A DNA stretch of 64,000 bases, from assembly GCF_000496575.1 (NCBI RefSeq), contig NZ_AYKT01000017.1:1-64000 (forward strand). Reading direction: 5' to 3'. This DNA comes from Geobacillus thermodenitrificans subsp. thermodenitrificans DSM 465. GTDB lineage: Bacteria; Bacillota; Bacilli; Bacillales; Anoxybacillaceae. This document shows positions 17,334-26,451 of the stretch, piece by piece (positions within the stretch are counted from its first letter, which is position 1; every line of letters starts with the position of its first letter). The notes under the pieces were generated by a model, which saw nothing but the letters and a program-made list of their open reading frames with translations, did not search any database and was not told the origin of the DNA. The translations under genes were made by a program, and so were the position numbers.

Positions 17334-17567
17334 ATGGGAACATGGCAACGCATTGCCTTGTTGTTGACAATCATTGGTGCGATCAATTGGGGACTGATTG
17401 GATTTTTTCAATTTGATTTAGTTGCCGCCATTTTCGGTGGACAAGATTCGGCTTGGTCACGCATTATTTACAGCCTTGTCGGTCTCGCCGGCTTGGTCAA
17501 CTTAGCGTTGTTGTTCAAGCCGGCTGAAGAGCTTGAGCGCACCGAACCAAACCCGACACGCACATGA
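17334..17567 (+). CDS. yuzA: DUF378 small membrane protein YuzA
   Basis: A 77-residue protein with two predicted helices (ALLLTIIGAINWGLIGFF and IIYSLVGLAGLVNLALLF) fits DUF378, a family of unknown function. The ATG at 17334 is chosen because AAAGGAGG precedes it. It is transcribed alone and convergent with yugI, sharing a terminator. Confidence 0.88.
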   Translation: MGTWQRIALLLTIIGAINWGLIGFFQFDLVAAIFGGQDSAWSRIIYSLVGLAGLVNLALLFKPAEELERTEPNPTRT

Positions 17568-17572
17568 CGGGA

Positions 17573-17607
17573 GACACTCACCGCCTGGCGGTGGGTGTCT
17601 TATTTTT
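17573..17607 (+). terminator. Terminator between yuzA and yugI
   Basis: GACACTCACCG (17573-17583) pairs with CGGTGGGTGTC (17589-17599), with one G-U pair, and is followed by TTATTTTTTC. Confidence 0.85.
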
Positions 17608-17965
17608 TCGGTAAATCTTCCTTCTTGGATTGCTCAATCCATTCACGCAACTTTTCTTTTAACGGACGAAAGCCAGGTTCAAACGACATTTTCATGCGCG
17701 TCTGGCGCTTTTGCTTCTCTCTACCTGGCTCAAGCGCCTTTAAGGACAGGCTCGCTCGCCCTGCCTTATAGTCGACATCGAGCACTTTGACGGTCACTTC
17801 GTCACCGACATGGACATAATCGCGCACATTTTTTACAAAGCGGTGCGAAATTTCTGAAATATGAATGAGCCCTTGCATGCCGCCCTCAAGCTGGACGAAC
17901 GCGCCATATGGCTGGATGCCTGTCACCTTCCCTTTCACAATCGCTCCTCGTTTCATCGTTGGCAA
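17600..17965 (-). CDS. yugI: S1 RNA-binding domain protein (general stress protein 13, YugI)
   Basis: The 121-residue protein has an S1 domain (VKGKVTGIQPYGAFVQLEGG, LIHISEISHRFVKNVRDYV, GDEVTVKVLDVD) and a basic tail ending EWIEQSKKEDLPKK. It binds RNA or the ribosome; B. subtilis YugI is ribosome-associated. The start is uncertain: the TTG at 17965 sits 8 bases after AGGAG, whereas the first ATG (17956) is 17 bases away. Confidence 0.88.
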   Translation of the reverse strand: MPTMKRGAIVKGKVTGIQPYGAFVQLEGGMQGLIHISEISHRFVKNVRDYVHVGDEVTVKVLDVDYKAGRASLSLKALEPGREKQKRQTRMKMSFEPGFRPLKEKLREWIEQSKKEDLPKK

Positions 17966-18033
17966 GCAAAACACTCCTATTGGCTAGTTTCATCTACGTT
18001 TCTGTATTATAACATAACCGAAAGGGAAAACCC

Positions 18034-18065
18034 AAAAAAAGATGTCCTGCCCATGGCAGAACATC
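18034..18065 (-). terminator. Terminator of alaT
   Basis: GATGTCCTGCC (18041-18051) pairs with GGCAGAACATC (18055-18065), with one mismatch. On the minus strand the stem is followed by seven T residues. Confidence 0.85.
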
Positions 18066-18070
18066 GTCGA

Positions 18071-19243
18071 TTACAAGCGTTCCAAAAACCGTTTCATCCG
18101 CTTAATCGCTTCCTGCAGCTGCTCAAGCGACGAAGCGTACGAACAGCGAATATAGCCTTCTCCGCTTGTACCAAAGACATTGCCAGGGACAACGGCCACT
18201 TTTTCTTCCAAAAGCAACCGCTCGGCAAACTGTTCGGACGTCAAGCCGGTATGGCGAATGGATGGAAACGCGTAAAACGCGCCTCCCGGCAAGTGGCACG
18301 GCAACCCGATTTCATTGAGCGAGGCGACGAAATAATTGCGTCGCCGCCGGTAGCTGTTGCGCATTTGTTCGACCTCGTGCTCCCCGTTGCGGAGCGCTTC
18401 AAGGGCGCCGTATTGCGCCATCGTCGGCGCACACATCATCGCATATTGGTGGATTTTCAACATCGCCTGCAAAAGCTCTTCCGGCGCTGCCGCAAAACCG
18501 AGCCGCCAACCGGTCATCGCAAATCCTTTGGAGAAGCCCGAAATCAAAATCGTCCGTTCGCGCATGCCGGGAACAGCAGCTATGCTTGTATGCTCACCTT
18601 CATACGTGAGCTCGGCGTAAATTTCGTCGGCAATGACCAGCAAATCATGCTTCTCCGCCAAGCGGGCGAGCGCTTTGAGTTCCGCTGGGCTAAGCACCGT
18701 TCCGGTCGGATTGTTCGGCGAACAAATGATCACGGCCTTCGTCCGCTCAGTGATCGCTCGTTCGATGTGCGCCGGCATGAGCTGAAACCCGTCGGCGCCA
18801 GACGCATGGACGATCACTGGCGTCCCGCCGGCGAGCACAACAAGCGGTTCATAAGCGACAAAACTCGGTTCCACCACGATCACTTCATCACCTGGATTGA
18901 CAATCGCCCTTAGCGCCAAATCAATCGCTTGGCTCGCCCCAACCGTCACTAAAATTTCTGTCTCCGGACGGTATTCCACATGAAACTTGCGGCGCAAATA
19001 GGCGGCGATTTCTTGGCGCAGCTCGAGCAAACCGGCGTTGGCTGTATAGGACGTATAGCCTTGCTCGAGCGACAAAATGCTTGCCTCGCGGATGCTCCAC
19101 GATGTGACAAAGTCCGGCTCGCCGACACCGAGGGAAATGACACCGTCAAGGCTCGAAGCGAGATCGAAAAACCGGCGGATGCCGGATGGCTTTAAGCTGG
19201 CAACCGTTTCTGACACATACATTTTTTTCGTTTGCGGATTCAT
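18071..19243 (-). CDS. alaT: Alanine aminotransferase (class I, AlaT/YugH)
   Basis: The 390-residue class I/II PLP aminotransferase has SLGVGEPDF for substrate binding, the SPNNPTGTVLS motif, ADEIYAELTY, and the PLP lysine Lys239 in SGFSKGFAMTGWRLG. By order and sequence it matches B. subtilis AlaT, which makes alanine from pyruvate with glutamate. It overlaps the upstream regulator gene alaR by 4 bases (ATGA), so the two are translationally coupled. Confidence 0.9.
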   Translation of the reverse strand: MNPQTKKMYVSETVASLKPSGIRRFFDLASSLDGVISLGVGEPDFVTSWSIREASILSLEQGYTSYTANAGLLELRQEIAAYLRRKFHVEYRPETEILVTVGASQAIDLALRAIVNPGDEVIVVEPSFVAYEPLVVLAGGTPVIVHASGADGFQLMPAHIERAITERTKAVIICSPNNPTGTVLSPAELKALARLAEKHDLLVIADEIYAELTYEGEHTSIAAVPGMRERTILISGFSKGFAMTGWRLGFAAAPEELLQAMLKIHQYAMMCAPTMAQYGALEALRNGEHEVEQMRNSYRRRRNYFVASLNEIGLPCHLPGGAFYAFPSIRHTGLTSEQFAERLLLEEKVAVVPGNVFGTSGEGYIRCSYASSLEQLQEAIKRMKRFLERL

Positions 19244-19740
19244 GGTGCCACCACGATGCGGCGATCTTGATCTCCTTTGTCGAATATCGTGCCGTCATGT
19301 TTATATTTTTTCAAAATGAAATGGGTGGTCGTCGAAATGACGGAATCAAGCGTTGACAGTTTTTCCGAAACAAACTGGGCGACTTCCGCCATCGACCGAC
19401 CTTCAATGACGACCGACAAATCATAGGCGCCGGACATTAAATACACCGATTTGACTTCCGGGAAACGGTAAATGCGCTCTGCCACCTCATCAAAGCCGAC
19501 GCCGCGCTTCGGGGTGACTTTCACATCGATCATCGCCGTCACCCCTTCGTGGCCATCGACCTTCCGCCAATCGACAAGCGTCGTATACTGGACAATCACG
19601 TTCGCCTCTTCTAATTTGTGGACGAGCGCCTCTGTTTCTTCCACCGGCAAATCAATCATTTTCGCCAGCACATCGATCGGAGTCCGCGCATCTTTTTCCA
19701 ATATTTCGATAATTTCCAGTTCTTTATCGCTCAGTTTCAC
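19240..19740 (-). CDS. alaR: Lrp/AsnC-family regulator AlaR
   Basis: The 166-residue protein has an N-terminal winged helix (DKELEIIEILEKDARTPIDVLAKMI) and a C-terminal RAM/ligand-binding domain (MIDVKVTPKRGVGFDEVAERIYRFPEVKSVYLMSGAYDLSVVIEG region). It corresponds to B. subtilis AlaR (YugG), which activates alaT in response to alanine. It is the first gene of the alaR-alaT operon and probably autoregulated. Confidence 0.9.
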   Translation of the reverse strand: MKLSDKELEIIEILEKDARTPIDVLAKMIDLPVEETEALVHKLEEANVIVQYTTLVDWRKVDGHEGVTAMIDVKVTPKRGVGFDEVAERIYRFPEVKSVYLMSGAYDLSVVIEGRSMAEVAQFVSEKLSTLDSVISTTTHFILKKYKHDGTIFDKGDQDRRIVVAP

Positions 19741-19795
19741 GGAACATCCCTCCCTTTAAACCGTTTCGCTAAACCGATAGCCCGGCTGACCGTCG

Positions 19796-20062
19796 TCATG
19801 CCGGGAATGAACAAGATGCCATCCGTTTCAGCTCGAGCAGCCGATTAGCAAGTTTTAGGCAGTCGCGAAAAGGAATTGTTTTGTCAAACGCGAATTCATA
19901 TATAGACTGAATGCAAGCAGCGAGCGTGTGGGCATCATCCGTATGATATACGGCCTGAAGCACGTCAATCGCTTCTATCTCGTACGCGTCATTTCCGTAG
20001 CCGAACGGATCCCAGGCGCCAATGGTCTCAAGAAGCAGCCGGTTCAATTGTTGTCCGTCCAT
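19796..20062 (-). CDS. yugE: DUF1871 protein YugE
   Basis: This 88-residue cytosolic protein (LLLETIGAWDPFGYGNDAYE, SIYEFAFDKTIPFRDCLKLA) matches the YugE/DUF1871 family of unknown function. The ATG at 20062 has GAAGGTGG upstream; the longer frame has no site. It is divergent from patB, so the short gap between them holds both 5' ends. Confidence 0.8.
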   Translation of the reverse strand: MDGQQLNRLLLETIGAWDPFGYGNDAYEIEAIDVLQAVYHTDDAHTLAACIQSIYEFAFDKTIPFRDCLKLANRLLELKRMASCSFPA

Positions 20063-20143
20063 GCGCCGCCATCCACCTTCTTTCTTGATTGGGATATACC
20101 AATTATAAGCCATCGACCTGAAAAAAAGAAGGGAGAAGATACG

Positions 20144-21304
20144 ATGTTTTCATTTGACCAAGTCATCGACCGCCGGGGCACGCAGTCGGTGAAATGGGAT
20201 GATGTTGAGCGTTTGTTCGGCCATAAAGATGTGTGGCCGATGTGGGTCGCCGACATGGATTTTCCGGCTCCCAAAACCGTACAAGAAGCGCTGCAAGCGC
20301 GAATAGAACACGGAATTTTTGGCTACACCGTCATTCCTGATTCGTTGAAAGAAGCGGTGGGCGAATGGCTCAAACGTCGCCACGAGTGGGAAATCGATCC
20401 GACCTGGCTTGTGTTTGCCCACGGTGTCGTGCCGGCGGTCGCCGCTGCCATTGAGGCGTTTTCAGAGCCTGGAGACCGCGTCGTTGTCTTTTCCCCCGTT
20501 TACCGGCCGCTGTTTGATCTCGTCCGCCGCCATGATCGCACGCTCGTGCTTAGCCCCCTTCGCTTGACTGAAGACAATTATGTCATCGACTGGGACGACT
20601 TGGAGCGAAAACTGCCTGGAGCAAAATTGCTCATCCTTTGCCACCCGCATAACCCCGGTGGCAAGGTGTGGACAAAAGGAGAACTCGAACGGCTTGGGGA
20701 ACTATGTTTCAAACATGGCGTCTTCGTCCTTTCCGACGAAATTCACGCCGATTTGACGTTCCCACCCTATCGGCATATTCCGTTCGCCTCCCTCCATCCG
20801 GAGTTGGCGGCGCAAAGCGCCACGTTCCGTGCGCCGACGAAAACGTTCAACCTCGCCGGTTTGCAGGCGGCCGAAGCGATCATTCCCGACGAGTCGCGGC
20901 GTCGGGCGTTCCGCCGCGTTCAACAGCGGCAAGGGTTTTTCACGCTCAATGCATTTGCCATTGCCGGAGCGGAAGCGGCTTACCGCCATGGCGAGGCATG
21001 GCTTGACGCCTTGCTTGCGTATTTGCAGCAAAACATCGACACAACCATCGCCCATCTCGCAGCGGAACTGCCCATTCTTCGCCCCATCCGCCCGCAGGCG
21101 ACCTATCTCGTCTGGATCGACGGCCGTGGTCTCGGCCTGTCCGAAGCCGAACTCAAAAAACAGCTTCTCGAAAAAGGAAAAATCGCCGTTGAGTTCGGCA
21201 GCAAATTCGGGGCGGAAGGGAGCGGCTTCCTCCGTCTGAACGTCGCCTGCCCGCGCTCGACGCTAGAAGAAGGACTGCGTCGGTTGGTTCTCGCGCTGCG
21301 CTAG
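20144..21304 (+). CDS. patB: Cystathionine beta-lyase / aminotransferase PatB
   Basis: The 386-residue fold-type I PLP enzyme belongs to the MalY/PatB subgroup (WPMWVADMDFPAPK at the start, CHPHNPGGKVW, LSDEIHADL). The PLP lysine is Lys233 in APTKTFNLAGLQ. PatB cleaves cystathionine and releases thiols from cysteine conjugates, feeding methionine synthesis. A GGGAGAAG site precedes the ATG at 20144; a longer upstream frame is not supported. Confidence 0.92.
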   Translation: MFSFDQVIDRRGTQSVKWDDVERLFGHKDVWPMWVADMDFPAPKTVQEALQARIEHGIFGYTVIPDSLKEAVGEWLKRRHEWEIDPTWLVFAHGVVPAVAAAIEAFSEPGDRVVVFSPVYRPLFDLVRRHDRTLVLSPLRLTEDNYVIDWDDLERKLPGAKLLILCHPHNPGGKVWTKGELERLGELCFKHGVFVLSDEIHADLTFPPYRHIPFASLHPELAAQSATFRAPTKTFNLAGLQAAEAIIPDESRRRAFRRVQQRQGFFTLNAFAIAGAEAAYRHGEAWLDALLAYLQQNIDTTIAHLAAELPILRPIRPQATYLVWIDGRGLGLSEAELKKQLLEKGKIAVEFGSKFGAEGSGFLRLNVACPRSTLEEGLRRLVLALR

Positions 21305-21371
21305 ATCATGCCCATCCATCGGCATGAGGTGGGAGTCTTAAACGCCACGTGTCGTTTGTCGCTCCTCAATA

Positions 21372-21409
21372 AAAAAGGTGTCCCGTTGCTTATGTTGGGA
21401 CACCTTTTT
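21372..21409 (+). terminator. Terminator after patB
   Basis: AAAAAGGTGTCCC (21372-21384) pairs perfectly with GGGACACCTTTTT (21397-21409). A- and T-runs on both sides make it likely to work in both directions, also closing the sodC transcript. Confidence 0.9.
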
Positions 21410-21456
21410 ATGATCTCAAACCGCGATGCCTCCCCCGGAAGTGCAGGAGAGAGCGT

Positions 21457-21981
21457 TCAAGATGACTTGATTTTCCCGCAGGCGATGCGCTCGTCGGCAT
21501 CTCCCGCCGGTTGGGTCATGCCGTCGTCTTTCTTGGCATGAATAACGATTGACGTTCCGTCCTTCGTCAACAACGACCCTTTTTCTCCTTCTTTTAACGT
21601 CACGTTCGGCGCCGTCAGTTCGACGTTGACCGTGCCGTCCTCTTTGACAATAATGTTTGGCAAATCACCGGCATGCGCGCCTTCTGGGTGGAGAAGTCCG
21701 TGCTTTTTCCCGTCAGGGTTGTAATGTCCGCCAGCCGATTGAAAATCGGGCGGCTCGCAACTTCCTTTTTCATGAATATGAATGGCATGCTCTCCTGGCG
21801 GAAGCCCTTCTAAGTCAAGCTTCAGCCGGACTCCCTCCGCTTGTTCCGTCAGTTCAATCGTGCCAATCGGATCACTGTCGGCATTGATCATCTCCACCGT
21901 CCGACTCATACCGCTCTGTTGGCCGCAGCCAGCTAAAACGAGCGCCACAGCCAAAAGAATCCCATATTTTCCCTGCAACAC
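21457..21981 (-). CDS. sodC: Cu/Zn superoxide dismutase lipoprotein
   Basis: A 174-residue lipoprotein has the lipobox LAGC (Cys19) and a Cu,Zn-SOD domain. Copper ligands are His68, His70, His86 and His148. Zinc ligands are His86, His94, His103 and Asp106. Cys75 and Cys168 can form the usual disulfide. It should remove superoxide at the outer face of the membrane. All metal ligands are intact, unlike the related B. subtilis YojM, which is described as lacking copper ligands. Confidence 0.92.
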   Translation of the reverse strand: MLQGKYGILLAVALVLAGCGQQSGMSRTVEMINADSDPIGTIELTEQAEGVRLKLDLEGLPPGEHAIHIHEKGSCEPPDFQSAGGHYNPDGKKHGLLHPEGAHAGDLPNIIVKEDGTVNVELTAPNVTLKEGEKGSLLTKDGTSIVIHAKKDDGMTQPAGDADERIACGKIKSS

Positions 21982-22038
21982 AAAACTCCCCCCAGCATGG
22001 CAGATGTTACCCGCCAGTATTGCCGAAGGGAGCCCATT

Positions 22039-22254
22039 TTATACATCCGACCTCGGCCCGGACTCGTCCTTGTTGCCATACAGCTCTTGCTCGAGCCGTT
22101 CCGCTTCTTTCTCTTGACGACGCGAAATGACAATGATGAGCCGCATCGTGAACACCGCAATGAGCAAAAACACGGTCATTGAAATGACCGCAGGAATATA
22201 CTCCCTCTTATCTTCCGGAAAGTATAAAAATAGATTCAGCACCCATGGCCACAT
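22039..22254 (-). CDS. Small single-helix membrane protein, unknown function
   Basis: A 71-residue protein has a hydrophobic segment from about residue 22 to 46 (PAVISMTVFLLIAVFTMRLI) followed by a charged, coiled tail (RRQEKEAERLEQELYG). AAAGG lies about 11 bases before the ATG at 22254. Function unknown. It is downstream of kapD and upstream of sodC on the same strand. Confidence 0.65.
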   Translation of the reverse strand: MWPWVLNLFLYFPEDKREYIPAVISMTVFLLIAVFTMRLIIVISRRQEKEAERLEQELYGNKDESGPRSDV

Positions 22255-22328
22255 CGTTAGACAACCTTTCTGACTCAAAATCGTCCATCCTCATTATAGC
22301 ACAAAAAAAGCTGCCACCAATACAGCAG

Positions 22329-22952
22329 CTATAAAGCGAATTTTTTCCGCAGCTGGGTGAAATCGATCCGCTCCCCAATCGTCGGCGGCTTTGTCTTCGC
22401 CAAATATTTTTTATCGTTTTCAATGAGCCGGAAAATCGTATACGCGGTAAATGCGTCATCGAGCGCACAATGGGCTTTTCCAATCCCTTCGTTTCCGTAC
22501 TCTTGCACAGCCTTGCGCAACGCCGTTTGATTTTTGTTGCCGAAAAAGCGCTTATACTCCATCGCCAAATCGCGGTGCTCTCCGGTAAATGGAAATTCCA
22601 CTCGCGCCGACTGGCAGTTTTCCCGGAGCACTTTCATATCCATGTTTCCCCACGTTACAACCGTCGTCGGGCGCTCGCGGTCATATTGCCGAAGCAAGGA
22701 AACGAGCTCATAAAAACTCATTCCGCTGTCAATTTGCTCTTGGGTGATATTGAGAAACGACTTGCACCGGTCGGTGAGTTGCGGAAAACGGAGCGGTTTC
22801 ACATAAGAGGAAAATTGGTTCACGATTTGCTCGTCAACGACCGCTACAAGGCCAACTTCAATAATTTCCGGAGAAAACCCGTTCGGGGTCGTTTTTGTTT
22901 CCGGCATCGTAAATTCAAAATCGAGAAACAAATATTGCGGGACGTCCATCAT
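22329..22952 (-). CDS. kapD: 3'-5' exonuclease KapD (DEDDh)
   Basis: The 207-residue protein is a DnaQ-like DEDDh exonuclease. Asp11 and Glu13 lie in FLDFEFT, Asp105 in WGNMDMKVL, and His161 and Asp166 in AHCALDDAF. B. subtilis KapD was first described as an inhibitor of the KinA pathway to sporulation. It should trim single-stranded nucleic acid in the cytosol. AAAGGAGGG precedes tandem ATG codons. Confidence 0.92.
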   Translation of the reverse strand: MMDVPQYLFLDFEFTMPETKTTPNGFSPEIIEVGLVAVVDEQIVNQFSSYVKPLRFPQLTDRCKSFLNITQEQIDSGMSFYELVSLLRQYDRERPTTVVTWGNMDMKVLRENCQSARVEFPFTGEHRDLAMEYKRFFGNKNQTALRKAVQEYGNEGIGKAHCALDDAFTAYTIFRLIENDKKYLAKTKPPTIGERIDFTQLRKKFAL

Positions 22953-23120
22953 CGCTTCCCTCCTTTCCGCACAGCCACAGTCCGTCTTACTATTATTATA
23001 TCACGGGAAAGCGATTGTTTATTTCTTTTTTCAGAAAATGGCGAAAAAGGGGCGGATGTCGGAAAAAACTTGACTGCTTTAAGAGAAAGAAGGACATCCC
23101 GCTATTTTGATTTTGTCTCC

Positions 23121-23489
23121 TCACTTTGCACGTTTTGCTAGTTTTTCTCTCTGTTTTGCCAAATCATCACGAACCGTCCCTTCCCATGGCCGAACCCCGG
23201 AGTAGTATGCGGCACGGCTAATCAAATGAGCCGACACCGGGGATGTTAAAAAAATAAAGACAATGGCCAGCAACAAACGGGAATTGAAATGGTGGTGCTT
23301 CAACCAAAAGTAAAATAACGTCCCCGTTAAGATGAAGATCATTCCAAGGGTAGTGCTTTTGCCAATGGCATGGCTTCTCATATAAACGTCGGGAAGGCGG
23401 AGGGCGCCGATGGCGGAGATCAACGTTAATAGCGCACCAGCCATGACGAGCAATACGATCAACCCATCAATGATTTCCGTCACGTTCAA
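23121..23489 (-). CDS. mrpG: Na+/H+ antiporter subunit G
   Basis: The 122-residue protein has three helices and the MnhG/MrpG signature region GALRLPDVYMRSHAIGKSTTLG. It is the last gene of the complete mrpABCDEFG operon and overlaps mrpF by 23 bases. The Mrp complex is a hetero-oligomeric, membrane-potential-driven Na+(K+)/H+ antiporter needed for alkali and sodium tolerance. Confidence 0.95.
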   Translation of the reverse strand: MNVTEIIDGLIVLLVMAGALLTLISAIGALRLPDVYMRSHAIGKSTTLGMIFILTGTLFYFWLKHHHFNSRLLLAIVFIFLTSPVSAHLISRAAYYSGVRPWEGTVRDDLAKQREKLAKRAK

Positions 23490-23748
23490 TCACCACCCCT
23501 TTTTGCAAAAACTTGGCAAACGCCGCCGTGCCAAGAAACGCCAAAATTCCGATCAACAAAATAATTTCTAAAAACACACTCGTCTCTAACACGATTGAAA
23601 GCACCGCCACAATGCCTGCAAGACAAATCCCGATCGCATCAAGCGCAATAACCCGATCCGCCACGGTCGGTCCCTTGACGACCCGATAGAGGAAACAAAC
23701 AATGGCGAGCGACAAAAGAGCGAGCGCGATATAGAACATCACGGTCAT
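23467..23748 (-). CDS. mrpF: Na+/H+ antiporter subunit F
   Basis: The 93-residue protein has three helices and the conserved RVVKGPTVADRVIALDAIG segment of MnhF/MrpF. It overlaps mrpE by 4 bases upstream and mrpG by 23 bases downstream, consistent with coupled translation of the complex subunits. Confidence 0.95.
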   Translation of the reverse strand: MTVMFYIALALLSLAIVCFLYRVVKGPTVADRVIALDAIGICLAGIVAVLSIVLETSVFLEIILLIGILAFLGTAAFAKFLQKGVVIERDGNH

Positions 23749-24221
23749 CGACTCACCTCCAAAATCGTTTTTTCAAACGATGTCTTGATTTGCCGGATGA
23801 CTTCGTCCACATCCGGCGCATCAATCGCATGAATATAAATCTCTTTCTTGTCATCAGAGACGTCGACTACAAATGTCCCGGGCGTCAATGTAATCAAGCT
23901 GGATAACAATGTAATTTCCCAGTCTTTTTTCACTTCAAGCGGAAAGGCGAAAATGCAAGGCTTTATGTTCAACGACGGAGAAAGGACAATTTTTAAAACC
24001 GCCCAGTTGGCCAACAACAATTCTTTGATGAAAATGAGCGCCAACTTCCCGATCACAAACAACGGTACGACATAAAACCGCGTCGAGAAATATCTTCGCA
24101 GCGCAAAAATGATGCCTAAACCAAGGAGATATCCAATGACAAACGATGACCCGCTAAATGAATCAGCAAGAAACATCCAAACGAACGCCAATAGAACGTT
24201 GAGCAGCAATTGCTGTGCCAT
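23745..24221 (-). CDS. mrpE: Na+/H+ antiporter subunit E
   Basis: The 158-residue protein has N-terminal helices and a soluble C-terminal domain. It carries the MrpE signatures SGSSFVIGYLLGLG and SLITLTPGTFVVDVSDD. It lies six bases after mrpD. Confidence 0.95.
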   Translation of the reverse strand: MAQQLLLNVLLAFVWMFLADSFSGSSFVIGYLLGLGIIFALRRYFSTRFYVVPLFVIGKLALIFIKELLLANWAVLKIVLSPSLNIKPCIFAFPLEVKKDWEITLLSSLITLTPGTFVVDVSDDKKEIYIHAIDAPDVDEVIRQIKTSFEKTILEVSR

Positions 24222-24227
24222 TTGCCT

Positions 24228-25700
24228 CTACTCCTTCAGAACGGACTCAATATACAGCGACGGATCTGCCAACGTCGCCGCCGCTTGGGCGATGTATGGA
24301 CGAACAAATTCGGCCCCGATCCCGTATAAAACGGCCAAGGCAAGAAGCGCAACAATCGGCACATACAGCGGGGCGACTCGTTTTTGCTCATATCCGCGCG
24401 CTTCTCCCCAACAAGATTGAATAAAAATTTTCATGACCGAATAAAGCACGAGTAAACTGGACAATAACACAATCAGTGCGAACAGAAGCTGTCCTTTTTC
24501 AAACGCCGCCCGAATAATCAGCGCTTTTCCGATAAACCCGCTAAACGGAGGAATGCCGCTAAGCGCAAGAGCGGTAAGGAATACGGCCCAGCCAAGCAAC
24601 GGATACGAACCAAGCAGCCCGCTAAACCGTCCGAGTTGATTCGTTCCTGCGACATACGCGATCGCACCGACAATAAAAAAGAGCGCAGTTTTCATCACCA
24701 TGTCTTGCAGCAAGTAAAAGATCGTGCCTTCCAAACTTTCTTTTGTCATTAAAGAAATGCCAAACGCCATCACACCGATAGCCGCGACAATGTTATAAAT
24801 GGCAATTTGCCGCATATCGCGGTAAGCCACCGCACCAATGACGCCAAGCACAATGGTCGCCATCGCCAACCACGCTAAGATGGTATGAGTATAACCGATA
24901 TCTTGGCGGAAAATCAGCGAAAAAGTACGCAAAATCGAATACACACCGACTTTCGTCAACAAGCCGCCGAACAACGCAAGCACAGCCGATGGCGGAGCAG
25001 AATAGGCCCCTGGCATCCAAACATAAAACGGAAACAACGCCCCTTTTAACCCAAATACAATGAGAAAAAGCAAACAAATGACCGTCAACACGGCTGTGTT
25101 TTCCGCTCCAGAAATCCGTACGGCTAAGTGCGCCATATTCAATGTGCCGGTCACAGCGTACAAATAGCCGACGGCGATGACAAACAACGCGGAAGAAAAC
25201 ACATTGATGATCATGTATTTCATCGTTTCCTGGAGCTGGATTTTGGTGCCGCCGTGAACGAGCAGTGCATACGATGACATGAGCATCACTTCATAAAACA
25301 CGAATAAGTTAAAAATATCCCCTGTACTAAACGCCCCGTTCACTCCGACAATGAGGAACTGAAAAAAAACATAGTAGTACATGGACGCCTGCTTCGAGTC
25401 AATCGTGTAAAAGGAATACAATAGACCAGCAAGCGCGATCACGCTCGTCGTCAACACTAACAGCGCCGAAAGCATGTCGGAGACGAGCGTAATCCCAAAC
25501 GGCGCCGGCCAGTTTCCGACGTCAAGCTTTTGCACCCCTTCATGATCGACAAGGCGCACAAGCCAAGCGCCCGCAGCGATGAGCGCCCCCGCTGAAACGA
25601 GGGAAATCACCTTTTGCGCCTTCAACGATTTCACACAAAAAATCAAGATAACCGCCGTCGTCAATGGAATGGCAATCGGAAAAATTACTGCATTAGTCAT
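24228..25700 (-). CDS. mrpD: Na+/H+ antiporter subunit D
   Basis: This 490-residue polytopic protein is homologous to the proton-pumping NuoN/NuoM-type subunits of complex I. Segments such as [20 protein letters not shown] (with the key membrane glutamate), [20 protein letters not shown] and [15 protein letters not shown] are family hallmarks. It is one of the two main ion-translocating subunits. It overlaps mrpC by 8 bases. Confidence 0.96.
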   Translation of the reverse strand: MTNAVIFPIAIPLTTAVILIFCVKSLKAQKVISLVSAGALIAAGAWLVRLVDHEGVQKLDVGNWPAPFGITLVSDMLSALLVLTTSVIALAGLLYSFYTIDSKQASMYYYVFFQFLIVGVNGAFSTGDIFNLFVFYEVMLMSSYALLVHGGTKIQLQETMKYMIINVFSSALFVIAVGYLYAVTGTLNMAHLAVRISGAENTAVLTVICLLFLIVFGLKGALFPFYVWMPGAYSAPPSAVLALFGGLLTKVGVYSILRTFSLIFRQDIGYTHTILAWLAMATIVLGVIGAVAYRDMRQIAIYNIVAAIGVMAFGISLMTKESLEGTIFYLLQDMVMKTALFFIVGAIAYVAGTNQLGRFSGLLGSYPLLGWAVFLTALALSGIPPFSGFIGKALIIRAAFEKGQLLFALIVLLSSLLVLYSVMKIFIQSCWGEARGYEQKRVAPLYVPIVALLALAVLYGIGAEFVRPYIAQAAATLADPSLYIESVLKE

Positions 25701-26034
25701 GGTCTTCCTTTCCCCTCATTTGTTCAATGTTGTCCGTTCCAATCTCCTGATAAGAACGATACGCTAAAACGAGCAAAAAAGCCGTGACACCAAAGCTAAT
25801 GACAATCGCCGTCAAAATAAGCGCCTGCGGAACGGGGTCGACATATTGTTCCGCCTGCACACCAAGCAACGGCGGTGCTCCTTTTTTCAATCCTCCCATC
25901 GTCAATAAAAGCAAATGCGCTCCGTGGCTTAACAATCCTGTGCCGATAATGATCCGAAGCAAACTTTTGCTCAACATTAAGTACGTGGCACCGGCAAACA
26001 AACAGCCGATGACGATAATCATGACGACTTCCAT
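25693..26034 (-). CDS. mrpC: Na+/H+ antiporter subunit C
   Basis: The 113-residue NuoK-like protein has three helices and the segments [20 protein letters not shown] and [17 protein letters not shown] typical of MnhC/MrpC. It starts directly after the mrpB stop. Confidence 0.95.
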   Translation of the reverse strand: MEVVMIIVIGCLFAGATYLMLSKSLLRIIIGTGLLSHGAHLLLLTMGGLKKGAPPLLGVQAEQYVDPVPQALILTAIVISFGVTAFLLVLAYRSYQEIGTDNIEQMRGKEDHD

Positions 26035-26451
26035 TTATTCTTCCTCTCCTATCGTTTCGATAATCGTCATGGTGACCCCGACAACGACGAAATAGACTCC
26101 TAAGTCAAACAAGACGGCCGTATGGAGCGAAACATCTCCAAGCAACGGCAGCATGACATGGCCGTGAGCATGCGTTAAAAATGGGACATCGAATACAAGG
26201 CCGCCAAGCCCCGTTCCTAAGGCAAACAGCAGTCCGATGCCAATGAGCGTCCGATAAGAAATAGGGATCATCGATCGGACCGTTTTGATGTCAAACGCCA
26301 ACAGCAACAAAATGATGGCACCGGCGGTAACGAGGCCGGCGATGAATCCGCCGCCCGGATAATAGTGGCCGGCGAAAAAAAGCTGAATCCCGAACAAAAT
26401 GATGATAAACGTGACAACGGCCGTCACCGTCCGCAAAATGAGTTCATTCAT
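26035..26451 (-). CDS. mrpB: Na+/H+ antiporter subunit B
   Basis: The 138-residue protein has four helices, with FFAGHYYPGGGFIAGLVTAG as the clear MnhB/MrpB signature. It overlaps the mrpA stop by 8 bases and abuts mrpC. Confidence 0.95.
   Translation of the reverse strand: MNELILRTVTAVVTFIIILFGIQLFFAGHYYPGGGFIAGLVTAGAIILLLLAFDIKTVRSMIPISYRTLIGIGLLFALGTGLGGLVFDVPFLTHAHGHVMLPLLGDVSLHTAVLFDLGVYFVVVGVTMTIIETIGEEE

Noticed and set aside
17861-18913. 350-codon plus-strand frame opposite alaT
   Set aside because: It is antisense to a full-length aminotransferase. High G+C at third positions explains the long open frame.
22470-23141. 223-codon plus-strand frame opposite kapD
   Set aside because: It is antisense to a DEDDh exonuclease with all catalytic residues in the other frame.
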